Assembly (NCBI GenBank): GCA_963966185.1
Contig: CAWZYM010000247.1
Span: 235,001-299,000 of the forward strand
DNA length: 64,000 nucleotides
Source of the DNA: Rhabditoides inermis
Taxonomy: Eukaryota > Nematoda > Chromadorea > Rhabditida > Rhabditidae
Reading direction: 5' to 3'
Numbering within the stretch: position 1 is the first letter of the stretch; every line of letters starts with the position of its first letter. Below are positions 31,961 through 43,951 of the stretch, one piece after another. A program made the translations under genes and the position numbers. The notes below the pieces were generated by a model. That model did not search any database, was not told the origin of the DNA, and saw only the letters and a program-made list of their open reading frames with translations.

Positions 31961-32606
31961 TACTAATGGCCGTAGATCACTGCGTGACCCGTTCCTTTCC
32001 CTCTACATAAGCGGTAGCCAGTCATTCAGTAGAGACTCGGTCGATTCAGTAAAACATCTAGCATAAGGTCACTATGCGACATTTCCTCATTGGTGTATTG
32101 CCCTTTGTTGTATATGTTGTACAAAGATTATCTTCTACATAAACACTTCACTATGTGACACTTCCCTAATGGTGTATCCCCGTTTTTGTATGTTGAATAG
32201 GTTATTTCTTACATAAACTGGCTGAATGACGTGTTGTTTTCTTGCCTTGGACGCTGGACTCGCAATGTGAATGAGAGCATGGGCTCTCTATGACAGTGTC
32301 TTCTGTTCATGGGCCCCACGACTACACAGTTCACACGTAACGGTACACCTGTCGAGTGTTCATTGATTTAACACAGTTGATGCTGTAAATCATGCGGTTT
32401 TCTAATAAAAAGAGATTATTACGCGTTGTGTCTGTAGCCACAATTGTGGACGCGCTGTTTGTTGCTTTCATAGTCTTTCTTCATTTGTCAAATTTGGTAA
32501 TTGTACACTCTGTTTCTTCTCAGTGCGTACATTCGTGAATGCGATTGTGTAAAAATAACTATCATTTTAGTATCGTGTAAATGATGTGTGCGAGTGAAGT
32601 GAAGAT

Positions 32607-32643
<37 letters not shown>

Positions 32644-34286
32644 AGAGAAGAGCGAGAGAAGAGAGGAGAGAAAAAAGAGGAGAGAGAGAGAAAGCATGCG
32701 CGTTTTCATAATCAGGTCTTCAGCATACGTTTACGAAGGTTTTTGACTAGTGCACTAGTGTTTTGTGAAGTAGTGTCGCGGTGTCTGGTGTCGGGTGTCA
32801 TGGTGTCTGGTGTCATTTCCTTATTACTTATGAATCATGACTGTCGGACTATGACTGTCGACGGACAAGTTTGTACAGAAATGGCCCGTCAAACTGTTCC
32901 TGTGGCACGACGAAAATTGCATTTGCATATTCTTTCGACTGGAACAGCGTAATCTGTGATCTTTTATGAACACTGTCATCCAGAAACAGCGCCTATTTCG
33001 AATTTTTCCTATCTACTCGTCATTGCGTGCCTCAGAAAGTAGTGCGTCGGCAGGCAAACAAAACACGTTTGACTGGAACAGATACAAGGCAGATGGAAAG
33101 ATAACTCTTAGAGCGTTCGGTTTTATTAAACTAGGGCTTTGTAGCACAGCGGAGATTTGAGACAGAGCTTTTCGTCTGTTTGAGCCGGATTTAGCCAAGT
33201 TCGGCTCAAAGGTGCCGTTTTCTGGTCGCTTCTCCTCGAAACTTTAGAAAAAGTGCTATTGATCTTATTAGAAGAGAAACAAACAGCGTTTAGCGATTAC
33301 CCCACCTCGCAAAAGTTCACCGTTGTATCTTAATTGTTCTATTTAAAAAAGTACCACTGCGTTATTTGTCAAGTGCATTCTTTTTCAAAAAAGTACATGC
33401 AATCATTAGTAAATGATAAAACATCATTCATGAATAATGTTTGGGAAAAATGTCGTAAAACAGTAAAAACAAAAATAAAACAAAACATGAACATATGTGT
33501 GTATGCATGTTTCGAAAATGTAAATTTTCAGAGATTACGCTATGCCCGTTCTTGAATGCGCTTTTTTGTTCGAAAACATACTGAACAACTATCGAACCAC
33601 ATAATAACAAAATTTATTCTATTTTACAAGGTCAAGGTTTACAAAACTCTTATAGATCAGGGAAGAAAATCTTATGGCTCCAGCGGTCCACAACATAATG
33701 TTTTTGACGAGAAATGTTGAACTGAACGTAGCGTAGACGTGTTCTACAAGTACTCACTCTTGTTCGTGCATTTCCCCGTTTGTTTTGAGCATGACTAATA
33801 CCGAAAGCGTACAATTATGGTAATGAAGGTAGAAATGAGAGGTAATGTATACAACGATTCTTGTGCTTTTTCGCAGGGTTGTACTGACCTCATTAGGACC
33901 CATTGTTTTTGAGGTAGGCAACGTTTCTATTCGCGGAATTCTCGCCAGTCTTCTTTTGAATACGCAATGACTCTAGGACCTCTTTCGTGAAATGAGAAGC
34001 GACAGGCTAATGCTACTTATCTTCGGTCGCGTGGCTGTGCGGCAAATGATCGGGTTTGTACTCTGCGCTCAAAGACCAGTCTTTGCGCGTGATAAAAACC
34101 TTTTCTCAAAGTTTGATTCCCTAATAGTGCCAAACTAAATATCATAGGGGATTCCCAAGACGTTGGTCCATTAAAAAACTCTGCTTCCGCATTCTTTGTT
34201 TACATTTCATCTATGCTTCAGTTTTTTTACGTCATTACATAAAGTTTTTTACTAATAGAACAGCGTAATTTGAAAAAAAAACTTTC
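31961..34286. other. Gene-poor stretch with a short tandem duplication
   Basis: No supported exons. Two diverged tandem copies of about 75 bp lie at roughly 32066-32143 and 32144-32218 (each containing a TCACTATG.GACA.TTCC core and ending ACATAAAC). A (GA)n tract is at 32611-32640. A weak tRNA-like segment with a GTGGCTGTGCGGC A-box-like core and GTTTGATTCCC is at about 34030-34125. Confidence 0.4.
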
Positions 34287-34390
34287 AGTTGATTTTTGCT
34301 CTCGTGTGCTTCTCGCAGAACTACTACGTACATCACACGAGCTTCGTGCGTCTGAAAAAGTACCGAGTCTGGGTGGTCGAATTTCAGTCA
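34287..34390 (+). pseudogene. Orphan exon copy of an Srsx receptor (seventh helix)
   Basis: After a TTTCAG acceptor the plus strand encodes FALVCFSQNYYVHHTSFVRL then KKYR. This closely matches the eighth exon of the Srsx gene 3 kb downstream (LALVCFSQNYYISFVRLPKYR at 37243-37323). No upstream receptor exons are visible, so it is a duplicated or decayed remnant. Confidence 0.65.
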
Positions 34391-35422
34391 AACATCGAGC
34401 GAGCGTGTTTCAAGCAACTGCATTGGCTGCCGTGTGGTCTCATTGACCACTCACATCCACAGCATATCTCCTTACAGAAGGAGCTCCCCACCCTTGCCAG
34501 AGAGACGCATGCGGAACGCCGCGTCTCTGCCCCATGACGCTATCGTCTGACCCACATCACAGAACGCCCATTCTCGGCACACCGACCGAGAAAACAATTG
34601 CAATGGGATGAAATACGTCGTGTGCGATTGACAGCGAGGAAGCGTCGACGGGCTAATATAGGGGAATATGAGACCACCGAAGGCACATTCGTGATTCATG
34701 AGACGGGCAAATAAAGTTTGTTAGGCCGGCAAGCCAGGAGCAAGTTGTGATTGCGCCAATTTCGCGGCGGTCGCGGCGGTATGACCGGAATGAGGTAATT
34801 TGAGAGGATTCCCCGAGCCCTTTGCCTAATGCGGAGAGGAGTGCGCGCCGGTCTGCCTCAAAGCTCACTCTAGACTCTGACACTCACGAGTCACGTAGCG
34901 CTGTTTGGCGACCGTGTCGCGAGCCCCCTCCTCCTCCCCCTCCCCTTTTTCTCTTTCTTCTAGGTAATTCTTCATTAGGGTTGTTTGCACACTATAACGT
35001 GCAGGTGTAATCGCTTTTTTGGTCTCACCGTCGTTTTGTATTCGGTGATTATGCTTATCACATGCGTTTTGAGTTCGTTAGCCGTTCTTTGCTTACAAGT
35101 CGGCGCCAATCTATCATGTAATCACCATTCCATATACGCAATTATCCTCCACCCCTCGCTAATCGCCGAGAATAGCTAAAGAGAGCCTATTGTATTTTCA
35201 TTGCGTGACGTTTCCTCTCTGTCCACCATAAACAAGTGCAGTCCACCTTACAGCGAGCCTTTTTCATTCTCTTCTGAGCCGACACTCACCCTGATATGTT
35301 TGCTCTCCCGTTCTCATGATGACAACACTATTGTGACTCGTATGATTTCCTGTTTGCGTCCATGAAAGTGATCAGTGAGGCGACGTTCCGTGTTACCAGT
35401 CGTCCTTGATAGGAACATTGCA
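34391..35422. other. Intergenic, upstream of the Srsx gene
   Basis: No supported exon. It presumably contains the promoter of the receptor gene. GC-rich parts near 34720-34900 have open frames on minus but no splice or homology support. Confidence 0.35.
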
Positions 35423-35714
35423 ATGCACATTGTTCCAGCGATGACGTTCGTGGACATCTGCTGCTCGACGATACTCGTGTTCAACTGCCTCGGTCTGTTC
35501 GGCAACGCCAACATTGTCATTGCGACAACGCGCAAGAAAGAATTGAGGAACAAGCATGGTTAGAGGGTCAAAAAGGGAGAGGGAAGTATGAAAAACCGTT
35601 CAGGCATTCTACTTGCCATCATGGCCGTCTACCACACTGTCTCCCTACTGCAAGAAGTGGTGGTGGCATCGCACATACTCGTCCAGGTGACCAGAGAATA
35701 TCCTATCTGGGAGA

Positions 35715-35753
<39 letters not shown>

Positions 35754-36318
35754 GAAGAGAGAGAAAGAGAGAGAGAGAGAGTAAGAGAGAGAGAGAAAGA
35801 GATGGGAATAAGTGCTTTCAGGACGGGCGCGTCTCGTCTCACGAGTGCATCAACTACCTCGGCCTCGCCATCGTCTCTTTCGTCATGCAGACCTGTATGT
35901 ACATCTCCCTTCCACTCGACATGCTACTGGCTGTGCTTATGCCGCTCCGGTCAGTCCCCATTCACTCATTCACCCTACAAGCAACACGATAACCCAAACA
36001 GGAAAGAGAGAGCGAGCAAGTAGAAGAACGTTTCGTTAGGGTTGACACCATCTTCCCATCTTTTACCAAAGAGTTTGTTACCGTTGTCCCTATGTCACCT
36101 CTGCTACTCAACGAAATGCGACTGTTCTCATGACGTAGTCACATTTCTACAGGCATCGTTTGTGGGGGAAGCAGCGCTATATCGCGTGCATGCTGGCGCC
36201 CGGTCTGTTCCTCTCGGCACTCGTCCACGCGTCCTTCCTCGCAACCACACCCAACGAGCCGATCGAGGAGTGCAACCTCACCTGGATAGCCAGCACTACG
36301 GTGGGTGACAGATACGAG

Positions 36319-36350
<32 letters not shown>

Positions 36351-37184
36351 GCAGTCTTTTTTTCTATTCTTGCCAGTACTTTGGTTCACATCATTAAAAA
36401 AGTGCTGACAACTCTTACCGTATCGCCAACACAATTATCGCGCTCTGAAAACTATTCAATCAACGCCGTGTTTGCGAATTGCTTTTTGTTGTGCAAAACG
36501 TGGTTAGGACAGCTGAACAAAAAAAACGCTGAGGTTTTGCGGTCAGTAACTCAAAAAGTAATTTCGAATTGCCATCTGTTCCGAAATGTTAGAAGTTATA
36601 GGTAATTGTAGTATTCTGAAAGCTCGAAAATGTGGCCGCACTTTCACTCGTGCGCGTTTCAGGCTGCGATGAACTGGATCGCCGTGTCGCTCGGACTGAA
36701 CGCCGTCAGCCTCGGCATCATAGCCGGAGTGTTCTGCATCGTACGCAAGAGGGGTGCGTCTCCCCTCCCCCCTCCCTTCTCTCTCTATCTCTCTTCTCGT
36801 CTCGCTCCCACGAAAAATGCCACCTGTTTATTGCAGAGAAGGACGCAGAGTCTTCCGACCTGCGCACCACTCGCTTCTCTCAGAAGTTGGACTTGGATCC
36901 TCTCAAGCCGGAGCCCAAGTGCATCATCCACCGTACCATCCAAAGGCAGATGAACAAATGCCGGAAGAAGGAGAGCTGCAAGGTATCCGCGCCTGTCTCG
37001 CTCCACCGCATCGATGGCATTGCAGGTGCTGCGCTCTCTGCTCGTCATCATCATCACGTTCGCGTTCTCGCGCGGACTCGGAGTCACACTCTCATACCTG
37101 TCCAGGACACTCGACGTCGAGCAGAACACGAGAGCCAACATGCAGACAGTGGCGGTGAGTGGAGAGAGAGGGGGGGGGAGGAGG

Positions 37185-37228
<44 letters not shown>

Positions 37229-37507
37229 TGACGTGTTGTCAGACCTTCCTCGCTCTGGTGTGCTTCTCGCAGAACTACTACATCAGCTTCGTGCGCCTGC
37301 CAAAGTATCGCGCCGCCTATCTGGTGAGATAACTCCAGTAGTGTGACGAAACGACACGCGAGAATGTTGCAGGAGCAGCTCTCTACCCTCTCATTCGGTC
37401 TTTTCTTCCGACCCAATTCTCCCGTCCAGTCATCCATGCGATCCAAGTCCAGCGATTCACCCGGCAGGATCAGCCTGTCGCAGAAGACACTACCAACCTA
37501 TGTGTAG
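35423..37507 (+). CDS. Srsx-type 7TM chemoreceptor
   Basis: Nine exons (35423-35558, 35604-35686, 35822-35949, 36153-36300, 36663-36753, 36837-36982, 37026-37154, 37243-37323, 37373-37507) sum to 1077 nt, 358 residues, in frame. The first helix reads NCLGLFGNANIVIATTRKK then LRNKHG, the Srsx signature region. Helix 2 follows as ILLAIMAVYHTVSLLQE. Helix 3 ends LDMLLAVLMPLRH in place of a classic DRY box. A long third loop of about 65 residues, helix 6 LVIIITFAFSRGLGV, helix 7 LALVCFSQNYY and a Ser-rich tail complete the receptor. It is expected in sensory neuron cilia or other neurons; the ligand is unknown. An in-frame ATG at 35441 is an alternative start. GA/CT tracts fill several introns. 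Confidence 0.85.
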
Positions 37508-38401
37508 ACGTGTCTCTACGAAACAGGCCCCTAAACGCCCCCCAAACAGCGTTTTTTTGTCTCATTTCGCAAGCAGGCGCGCTGGAAATTTCTGATAAAA
37601 CAGGAAACTTCTGAAGAAACCATAGTCCACATCACCTTGTCGTACTTTAGTTCTTTGACTTCTAGATCTCTGATGTTGCGTGTACGTTGTCCGGTCGCTG
37701 TACGTGTCGTCATAAACATTCCATGCAAGTGAACTCAGTCTCAGTGCAATGAAACCAATTTGCAGCGGTTCGCTGTATACGAAGGCCGGCATAGAGTTCT
37801 CATCTTTCCCTGTTTTTGATCACAATATTTAATATAGTTTTTGGAAAGATCAAACGTGATACAAAATGCAGATGACATACCTTTTTAAATTTATTGAACC
37901 CTATAGTAATGAACAACATTTCAAGAGAAATGTTCATACATTTGAATCTAACCAAATAACTACGCTTTAAAGGAACTGTGATGTGTCTTTTCAAAAACAT
38001 TAGTTATTTTCAGATTATTCTACTAATTAATGCTCTAGGGACAATGATATAAGCAGAAAGGACAAGTGCAAACAAGAACAAAACAGTTTGTCTCTTTTTG
38101 CTTTTTTCATTTAGTGACGTGGTTTTGTTTCGCAAAAATACTGCATGGAGAGTGAAGATGTGTTGTTTAAATTTTATCATAAACTTCACTAAGTCGTTGA
38201 ATGAAAATGAATATCACCAAACAGTACAAAAATACAAAAATGTTCATTCACTTTCATTATTTATTATTCACGCATTTTCCGGTGACTACTACAAAAATAC
38301 TGCACAAACAATATTTTCATTTCGCGCAAACCATGAAAACACTTGTTATCAACAAAACTAACAAACTATGCACTTCCAACAAGAAGGGCCAAATCGAAAT
38401 A
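37508..38401. other. Intergenic between convergent receptor genes
   Basis: AT-rich, with no supported exon. The Srsx gene ends at 37507 and the minus-strand Srg-type gene ends at 38402. Confidence 0.4.
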
Positions 38402-39731
38402 CTATATATTTCTCTGTGTTCTTTCCCAATGGCGCACTCGAAGTGTCCAGGAAGTGAGTACAGACGACGATGTGGATGAGACAATGACGCGGCACCGCGG
38501 AAACACCTCAAATAGCATCATGAAAAGCACACAAAATGTAGCACGCGTTTTTTTTTTTGAGAACGGCGTTATCGAACATAAAAAGCAAGAATGTGAAACA
38601 ACACTCACCCTGTTTCTGATGGCTGTGGCAGTGGCTAGGAGGATCCACGGCTGGACACAGATGCGAAGGTCTCCCACCAGAGGCTGCAGCACTCGCACAA
38701 CCGTCATCGCCGTGTCGTTCGGCCACACAAAGATGAACACGTAGATGAGCATCTGAGTCATGTTCCGTTTTGTATGGAATCTTTTTTTTCTGACGAGCAA
38801 TTTTTCGTTGACATCTGAGCGTTCGATGATTTGATTTGATTTGCTTTGAACTGGTTTGATTTTCGCAGGGCTCACTTGGTTGATTGCCATGGCGAGCGAG
38901 CCAGCTGCCATGCAGACTCCCACGATGAACAGGTTGACTTCTGCCCTCCGCGAGACTACCGTGGATCGAGCGAGGCCATAGAGAGTGACTGCTGTACACA
39001 CAACGGCCACCACAGAAGTCGCCACGGACAGAACGCCGTTGATCACACTTTGATCCAGCTATAAATGTTACAGTACAAACTTTGCCAATATTATTGCAAA
39101 CCTTATCACTGAACACTCGTATCCAATCGATGCCGCAGTTTTCGTGAAGTGATTTTACATATGTGGGTGAAAGGAACATGTGCCAATAGATTAAGAAGGG
39201 TGAGGTGAACACGAGCAATTTAGTTGCTCTTCGAAAACGCGGGTTGTTCCATTTCTGAAACAAATGTAACATAATGAGTAAGCGTACTGTATATAGAATG
39301 CTCACTACATTATGAGTCAAAGGAGTGAGAAAGCAAGTCATCCTATTAATAACTAAGAGAATGATGCATATTTGCTGGGAGGCGAATGTGGTATACATCA
39401 GAATGTAGAGTGGGTTAATGATAAACGAGGGTTGAGAAAAATGGCGGAGAAGAAAGGAACAATAATAACCAGCGGCCGGCAGTCGGAATATAGCCACGTT
39501 TATAACGTATCCAACAACGCTCTGTCACTTTAATCAGCAACCTCACCTGAACTTTCACTTTACCTGTATCGAATACCATTTGTAGATAACAAAAAAGGAT
39601 TTTCCTCGTTCAAATTTTCGTAGATAATAAACTATGTAAACGTAGAGACACATGGTGGGAACTCCGTATGCTAACTGCACTGCCGCCATGATACGCGAAA
39701 CATGTACGTGCTGTTCAATCTCATGCGACAT
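38402..39731 (-). CDS. Srg-superfamily 7TM chemoreceptor
   Basis: Minus-strand exons 39731-39564, 39521-39309, 39254-39102, 39058-38876, 38752-38609 and a less certain last exon 38506-38402 sum to 966 nt, 321 residues. Helix 1 reads AAVQLAYGVPTMCLYVYIV, the QLxYGxP motif typical of Srg/Srv receptors. It is followed by the FFVIYKWYSIQ block, IILLVINRMTCFLTPL at the end of helix 3, an extracellular Cys in HENCGIDW, and helices 5-7 ending WILLATATAIRNR. The final exon follows an unusual TTTGAG acceptor, so the C-terminus may differ. The closest relative in the window is at 57327-58952. Confidence 0.75.
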
Positions 39732-40215
39732 TCGGACTGCGGTTGCACGTGAGATTGATGACGGTACTTACACAACTGTCTTTTATTTTTATTTCCGTCA
39801 CGCTGGTATTCATCTACTTTTTGACGCTATCGATAGGAAGCTCCGCCTTATATCTTGGCAAGCTTTCACGTGCCAATCGCACCCCTCGAGCACTTGTAGT
39901 CAAACTGTTGACTCCTGTTCGGCGCCAAAGAGTCGATGGGCTGTGCGTGAACTGTCCGCAAGGCGCAGGGCTTGAAATTCAAACACTTTGGATTTTTTTC
40001 TTCATTAACATAATGCAACAACAACAAAAGTATTGTACATACACATATAGAAAGCAGCGCACTGTTGAGTTTCAAGATAGATTAGTCATGATCATAGTAA
40101 AACTCCGGTACAAATGCTGTGATAAACTAGAAAAAAAACCTTTTGCAATTGAATTGTATATCTTTTAAGAAAATCACTTGAATTTCAGACCGTAGACAGC
40201 GTTCAGTTCTTTTTA
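39732..40215. other. Intergenic between divergent genes
   Basis: It lies between the start of the minus-strand Srg gene and the collagen promoter block. No exon seen. Confidence 0.4.
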
Positions 40216-40427
40216 TAGTTGTGGTGTGAGGTCAGCTAAAAATATGTCGCAGACACACAGAAATCACAGCTGCCGTGCGTTGCAAAAACAAGCCAACTTC
40301 TAGCCGCGAGATAAAGTGGGCGCGGGTTCACTATCCAAGGTCAGTCTACGCGATGAGAGAACAGTGAGAGAGCGTGTGAAATGAGAGAGTGGGATGAAAG
40401 GCGTTCAAATCACAACAGCTCGTGTCC

Positions 40428-40436
40428 GTATATAAG
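40428..40436 (+). promoter_or_regulatory. TATA box of collagen copy 1
   Basis: GTATATAAG lies 34 bp before the ATG, inside an upstream block of about 250 bp that is shared almost unchanged with collagen copy 2. Confidence 0.7.
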
Positions 40437-40469
40437 CAGGTGCATCCTCGTTGTCGTCACCCACTCGCA

Positions 40470-41402
40470 ATGGAGCAGGACCCGAAGATCAAGGCGTACC
40501 GCCTCGTTGGCTATGCCGCCGTGTGCTTCTCCGCTGTTGCCGTCCTCTCGGTGTGCGTCACTCTCCCCATGGTATACAATTACGTACACCACGTACGCTC
40601 CACCATGTCCGCCGAACTCGACCAGTGCAAGGTACGGTAACTGTGTTTGAGATACGGTAGATAGAAGTGAAGTACTGTACTTACTGGTTTGTTGCAGACC
40701 TCCGTGAAGTCGACCTGGGCGGATGCGTACCGTCTCCGTGACTTCCCCGTTCTCGCTGCCAACAGGACCGCCCGTCAGGCGAACCAGTGCCAGGGATGCT
40801 GCCTGCCCGGACCCGCCGGACCCCAGGGAACCCCCGGAGCCGCCGGACGCCCCGGAAAGCCCGGAGCCCCCGGACTCCCCGGAAACCCCGGACGTCCTCC
40901 CCAGACCCCTTGCGAGCCGATCACTCCCCCTCCCTGCCCCGTGTGCCCCAAGGGACAGCCCGGAAACCCCGGACCTATGGGACCTCCCGGAGACAACGGA
41001 ACCCCCGGAGCCCCCGGACCCAAGGGACACGATGCCGCCCCCGGACAGCCCGGAAACAAAGGACCCGCTGGACCCAACGGACAGCCCGGAAAGGCCGGAG
41101 CTCCCGGACAGCCCGGACAGCCCGGACAGAACTCTGCTCCCAAGCCCGGACCGGCTGGAACTCCTGGACAGCCTGGAGCCCCCGGACCCCAGGGACCTGC
41201 TGGACAGCCCGGACAGGACGGAGCCCCCGGACAGCCTGGACAGAAGGGACCCGCCGGACCTAACGGACAGCCTGGAAAGGACGGACAGCCCGGACAGCCT
41301 GGACTTCCCGGAAAGGACGCCGAGGCTGGAGAGCCTGGAATCTGCCCCAAGTACTGCGCCATCGACGGAGGAGTCTTCTTCGAGGATGGAACTCGCCGCT
41401 AA
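40470..41402 (+). CDS. Cuticle collagen, copy 1
   Basis: Two exons (40470-40631, 40698-41402) give 288 residues. The N-terminus is a signal-anchor ([19 protein letters not shown]) after [11 protein letters not shown]. An RTAR site fits the subtilisin-cleavage homology box. Cys groups CQGCC and CPVC flank the first Gly-X-Y block. Further Gly-X-Y triplets run to the C-terminal [19 protein letters not shown]. This is the architecture of the nematode cuticle collagens that form disulfide-bonded trimers in the exoskeleton, related to the col-12/col-13/col-19 type. Gly is coded almost only by GGA and Pro by CCC, a sign of high expression. A poly(A) signal lies at 41428. The protein differs from copy 2 at only about three residues. 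Confidence 0.95.
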
Positions 41403-42152
41403 GCGGATACTCGACCTCCTCTCATTCAATAAACATCCGCATTTCACATGTTGTTGTTCACCTTGAAACATTAAAAAAGGCCTTCACGGAAAACAACATT
41501 AGAGGTCTTTATTAAGAGAAAATCGTGAATTGAACAAATTTACAAAAGAAATGATGTTTTTTTTTCGTCACAGTTTGCATAAGCATTTTTTTTTCCGGCA
41601 AAACGTATACTATCGACCGAAGAGTTTTTTTTTCTAATACTACTTAACTACTTTCGGCATTTTGACAGTGCTGCAAGATCGCTCATTTTTCCAATCAGCT
41701 GGACAGACGCAATCGCAGAGGCCCGAGTTTGTTTCCACGAGACGAGTTCGCGACTTTTTGTGGATCGATTGTGTGCCCGGCTGGCATTAGATAAAAGAAG
41801 CCGCGCGCGTCACGCACACTCTCCCTCACTCTCGTTTTTTTGCTAACGCAGTGTCAGAGACACGGTAGAAAATATTGAAATTAGTCTCGCCGCGAAGACA
41901 CGCGCCAGTATGCCACTAGAGCACGGCACTTTGCGCCGGCTGGCACGTTCCTCAGAAACCTTCTTAAATGGTTATTCAAAAGACAAAAGCTTATCAAAAT
42001 GCACGGAATGCACGATTCTGTCCCGAGTACTGCAAACAGCCCGGACAGAACTCTGCCCCCAAACCCGGACTTGATGTGGTCCTGGGCACACTGTGTGCTT
42101 GACATTGTGTGCAGGACTGATGTATGTGTGTCTAGCTCACATTTTTTTCTGA
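41403..42152. other. Downstream flank of collagen copy 1
   Basis: It contains the poly(A) signal AATAAA at 41428-41433 and the collagen relic at 42016-42070. Otherwise nothing is recognised. Confidence 0.45.
42016..42070 (+). pseudogene. Relic of a third collagen gene
   Basis: CTGTCCCGAGTACTGC resembles the collagen C-terminal codons CTGCCCCAAGTACTGC. It is joined directly to CAGCCCGGACAGAACTCTGC and CCCCAAACCCGGA, which match the triplet-repeat region ([11 protein letters not shown]). The two matches are in an order not found in the intact genes, so this is a rearranged remnant. Confidence 0.6.
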
Positions 42153-42544
42153 ATTAAAGGAACAGTGGCGACTTAATTCTGCAACTAGCTTTCTTGAACG
42201 CGCATTACCACTCATGCAAAACATTTGCCGTAGACAGGACTCGAACCAGCGAGGTCTGTGCCACTACGGCGCACACACGCATTGAGCCACATAGTAAGTG
42301 AACTAACTTCTTTTGTCTGGGATGATGTGTTTTATCGCCAGTTCTGCAGTATTGAAGAGTTCAACGGAATGGAAGTCGTGGCGGGACCAATTTTGAGTTT
42401 GAAAAAAAATGTTGCAACAGCGAGTTGCAACATTTGAAAGCAACGGATAATCATTGTTCTTTCTCACAAATCGATTGAGATTTGGGTTAATATGATTCTT
42501 TCGATTATTCCGAGTCAAAAATAAGTCGCCAGTGTACCTTTAAG
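42153..42544. repeat. TIR element with tRNA-like sequence, family B
   Basis: Termini TTAAAGGAACAGTGGCGACT and, inverted, AGTCGCCAGTGTACCTTTAA. The minus strand inside (about 42292-42228) has a tRNA-like segment with a GGTTCGAGTCCTG B box and GGCTCAATGCGTG in the A-box position. A GTGGCGGGACCA block near 42378 also occurs at 28915, next to another family B copy. Confidence 0.75.
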
Positions 42545-42994
42545 TTCATTCACGCAAAAAATATATTTTTTTTTCAACATTCTGACTCAAACACAAAGAT
42601 TTTAATCTGGTACTGTTGCTGAAACATCGACACCCTTCAGTGTGTTTTTTTTTTTGCGTTCACACGCACAGTGCCACAGAGAGTGATTTTGTGTTGCACT
42701 CATCTGTTCTCGCATTTTTGCAGTTATTAGATGTTGGATAGAGAGAAAAAACTACTGTGTGTCTAATGAAAAGTTTTGAAACACTGAAATCACAACACGT
42801 TCAGCTGCAACACAATTTCAAAGTTATTTCGACTATAAGTTGTTATGAAAATGTTTTTTTTTCCAGTTCAATCACGTTAAAAATACATTTGTCCCGATTG
42901 TAACCAGAACTACGAATCGTAAAAGAGCCAAGTGAAACACGTTTTCAGCTAAATGAGAACAGGTTTGATAACTTAAGCCTGAGTAGCAAAGTAA

Positions 42995-43531
42995 TACAGA
43001 GGTGGCCAATCAAACAGACCTTTTCAACCGATTTGACGAAAATCGGCCAAAACGGCTGCAAAGCTCCTTTTTCGCGTATCCGTTGAGCTACAGAATTTCA
43101 GTTAAACGGAATCGAACGCTCTACTAGTGATCTATCAAACTGTACAGTTGGTTCTAGTTGAGAAAAAAAAATCAATATTGATCAATAGGCCTGCTTTCAC
43201 ATCCCTGATTTTAACATGTTCTGAACGGTCGGTTCTCTCCCTTTTGCATATCCGGGCTCGTAGGTCGCTGCGGCTGCTTCACTGCCCCGTTCATCAATGA
43301 CCATCGCGCATTGTCGCCGCTGATTGCCTCCTCTCGCTCGCTGCTAGTGTGTATATGCAAATGCAAGATCGCCGAGCGCTCAAAAGGAATCGAAATCAGG
43401 GATGTGAACGGAAGCCTTATGTTTTGATAGATCACTTGTAGAGCGTTCAACGGAGAAAGGAGCTTTGCAGCCGTTTCAGCCGATTTGCGCCAATCCGGCC
43501 GGAAAGGGTTGTTTGACTGGCCACCTCTGTA
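42995..43531. repeat. Tc1/mariner-type MITE with long inverted arms
   Basis: Inverted termini TACAGAGGTGGCCA and TGGCCACCTCTGTA. The arms match imperfectly for about 200 bp (for example GCAAAGCTCCTTT with AAAGGAGCTTTGC, and TGATCTATCAAA with TTTTGATAGATCA). The TA ends suggest a TA target site. No coding capacity. Confidence 0.8.
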
Positions 43532-43589
43532 CATACACAACTTGAAAAAATTATCCTACATTTTTGACAAGTTTTCCACTTGAGTTTAC

Positions 43590-43703
43590 ATTTTCTTTAA
43601 AAAGTACTTGCGTAAACAAATGAACTTTGTCTTGTCCCAATGCAGCAAAAGCACATGCATAAAGCGTTTACAAATACTAACACAAACCTGCGCCTCTCTC
43701 TTC

Positions 43704-43754
<51 letters not shown>

Positions 43755-43951
43755 CTCTCTCTCTGTCTTCTCTCTCTCTAATATGGACGTATGGTGTTAT
43801 TCATTTGTATTGTTATATTTCATCGGTTAGTGTCCACTGTCCGTTATGCGCAGGTTTGTGTTAGTATTTGTAAACGCTTTATGCATGTGCTTTTGCTGCA
43901 TTGGGACAAGACAAAGTTCATTTGTTTACGCAAGTACTTTTTAAAGAAAAT
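43590..43951. repeat. Perfect 104-bp inverted repeat
   Basis: 43590-43693 and 43848-43951 are exact reverse complements, separated by a CT-rich spacer of about 154 bp. A short third piece (ACAAATACTAACACAAAC) appears at 44229. No transposon termini or coding sequence are recognised. Confidence 0.9.

Noticed and set aside
40410..41471. Long minus-strand and alternative-frame open frames over both collagens
   Set aside because: Shadows of the GGA-CCC triplet repeat; the same pattern appears at 50026-51082.
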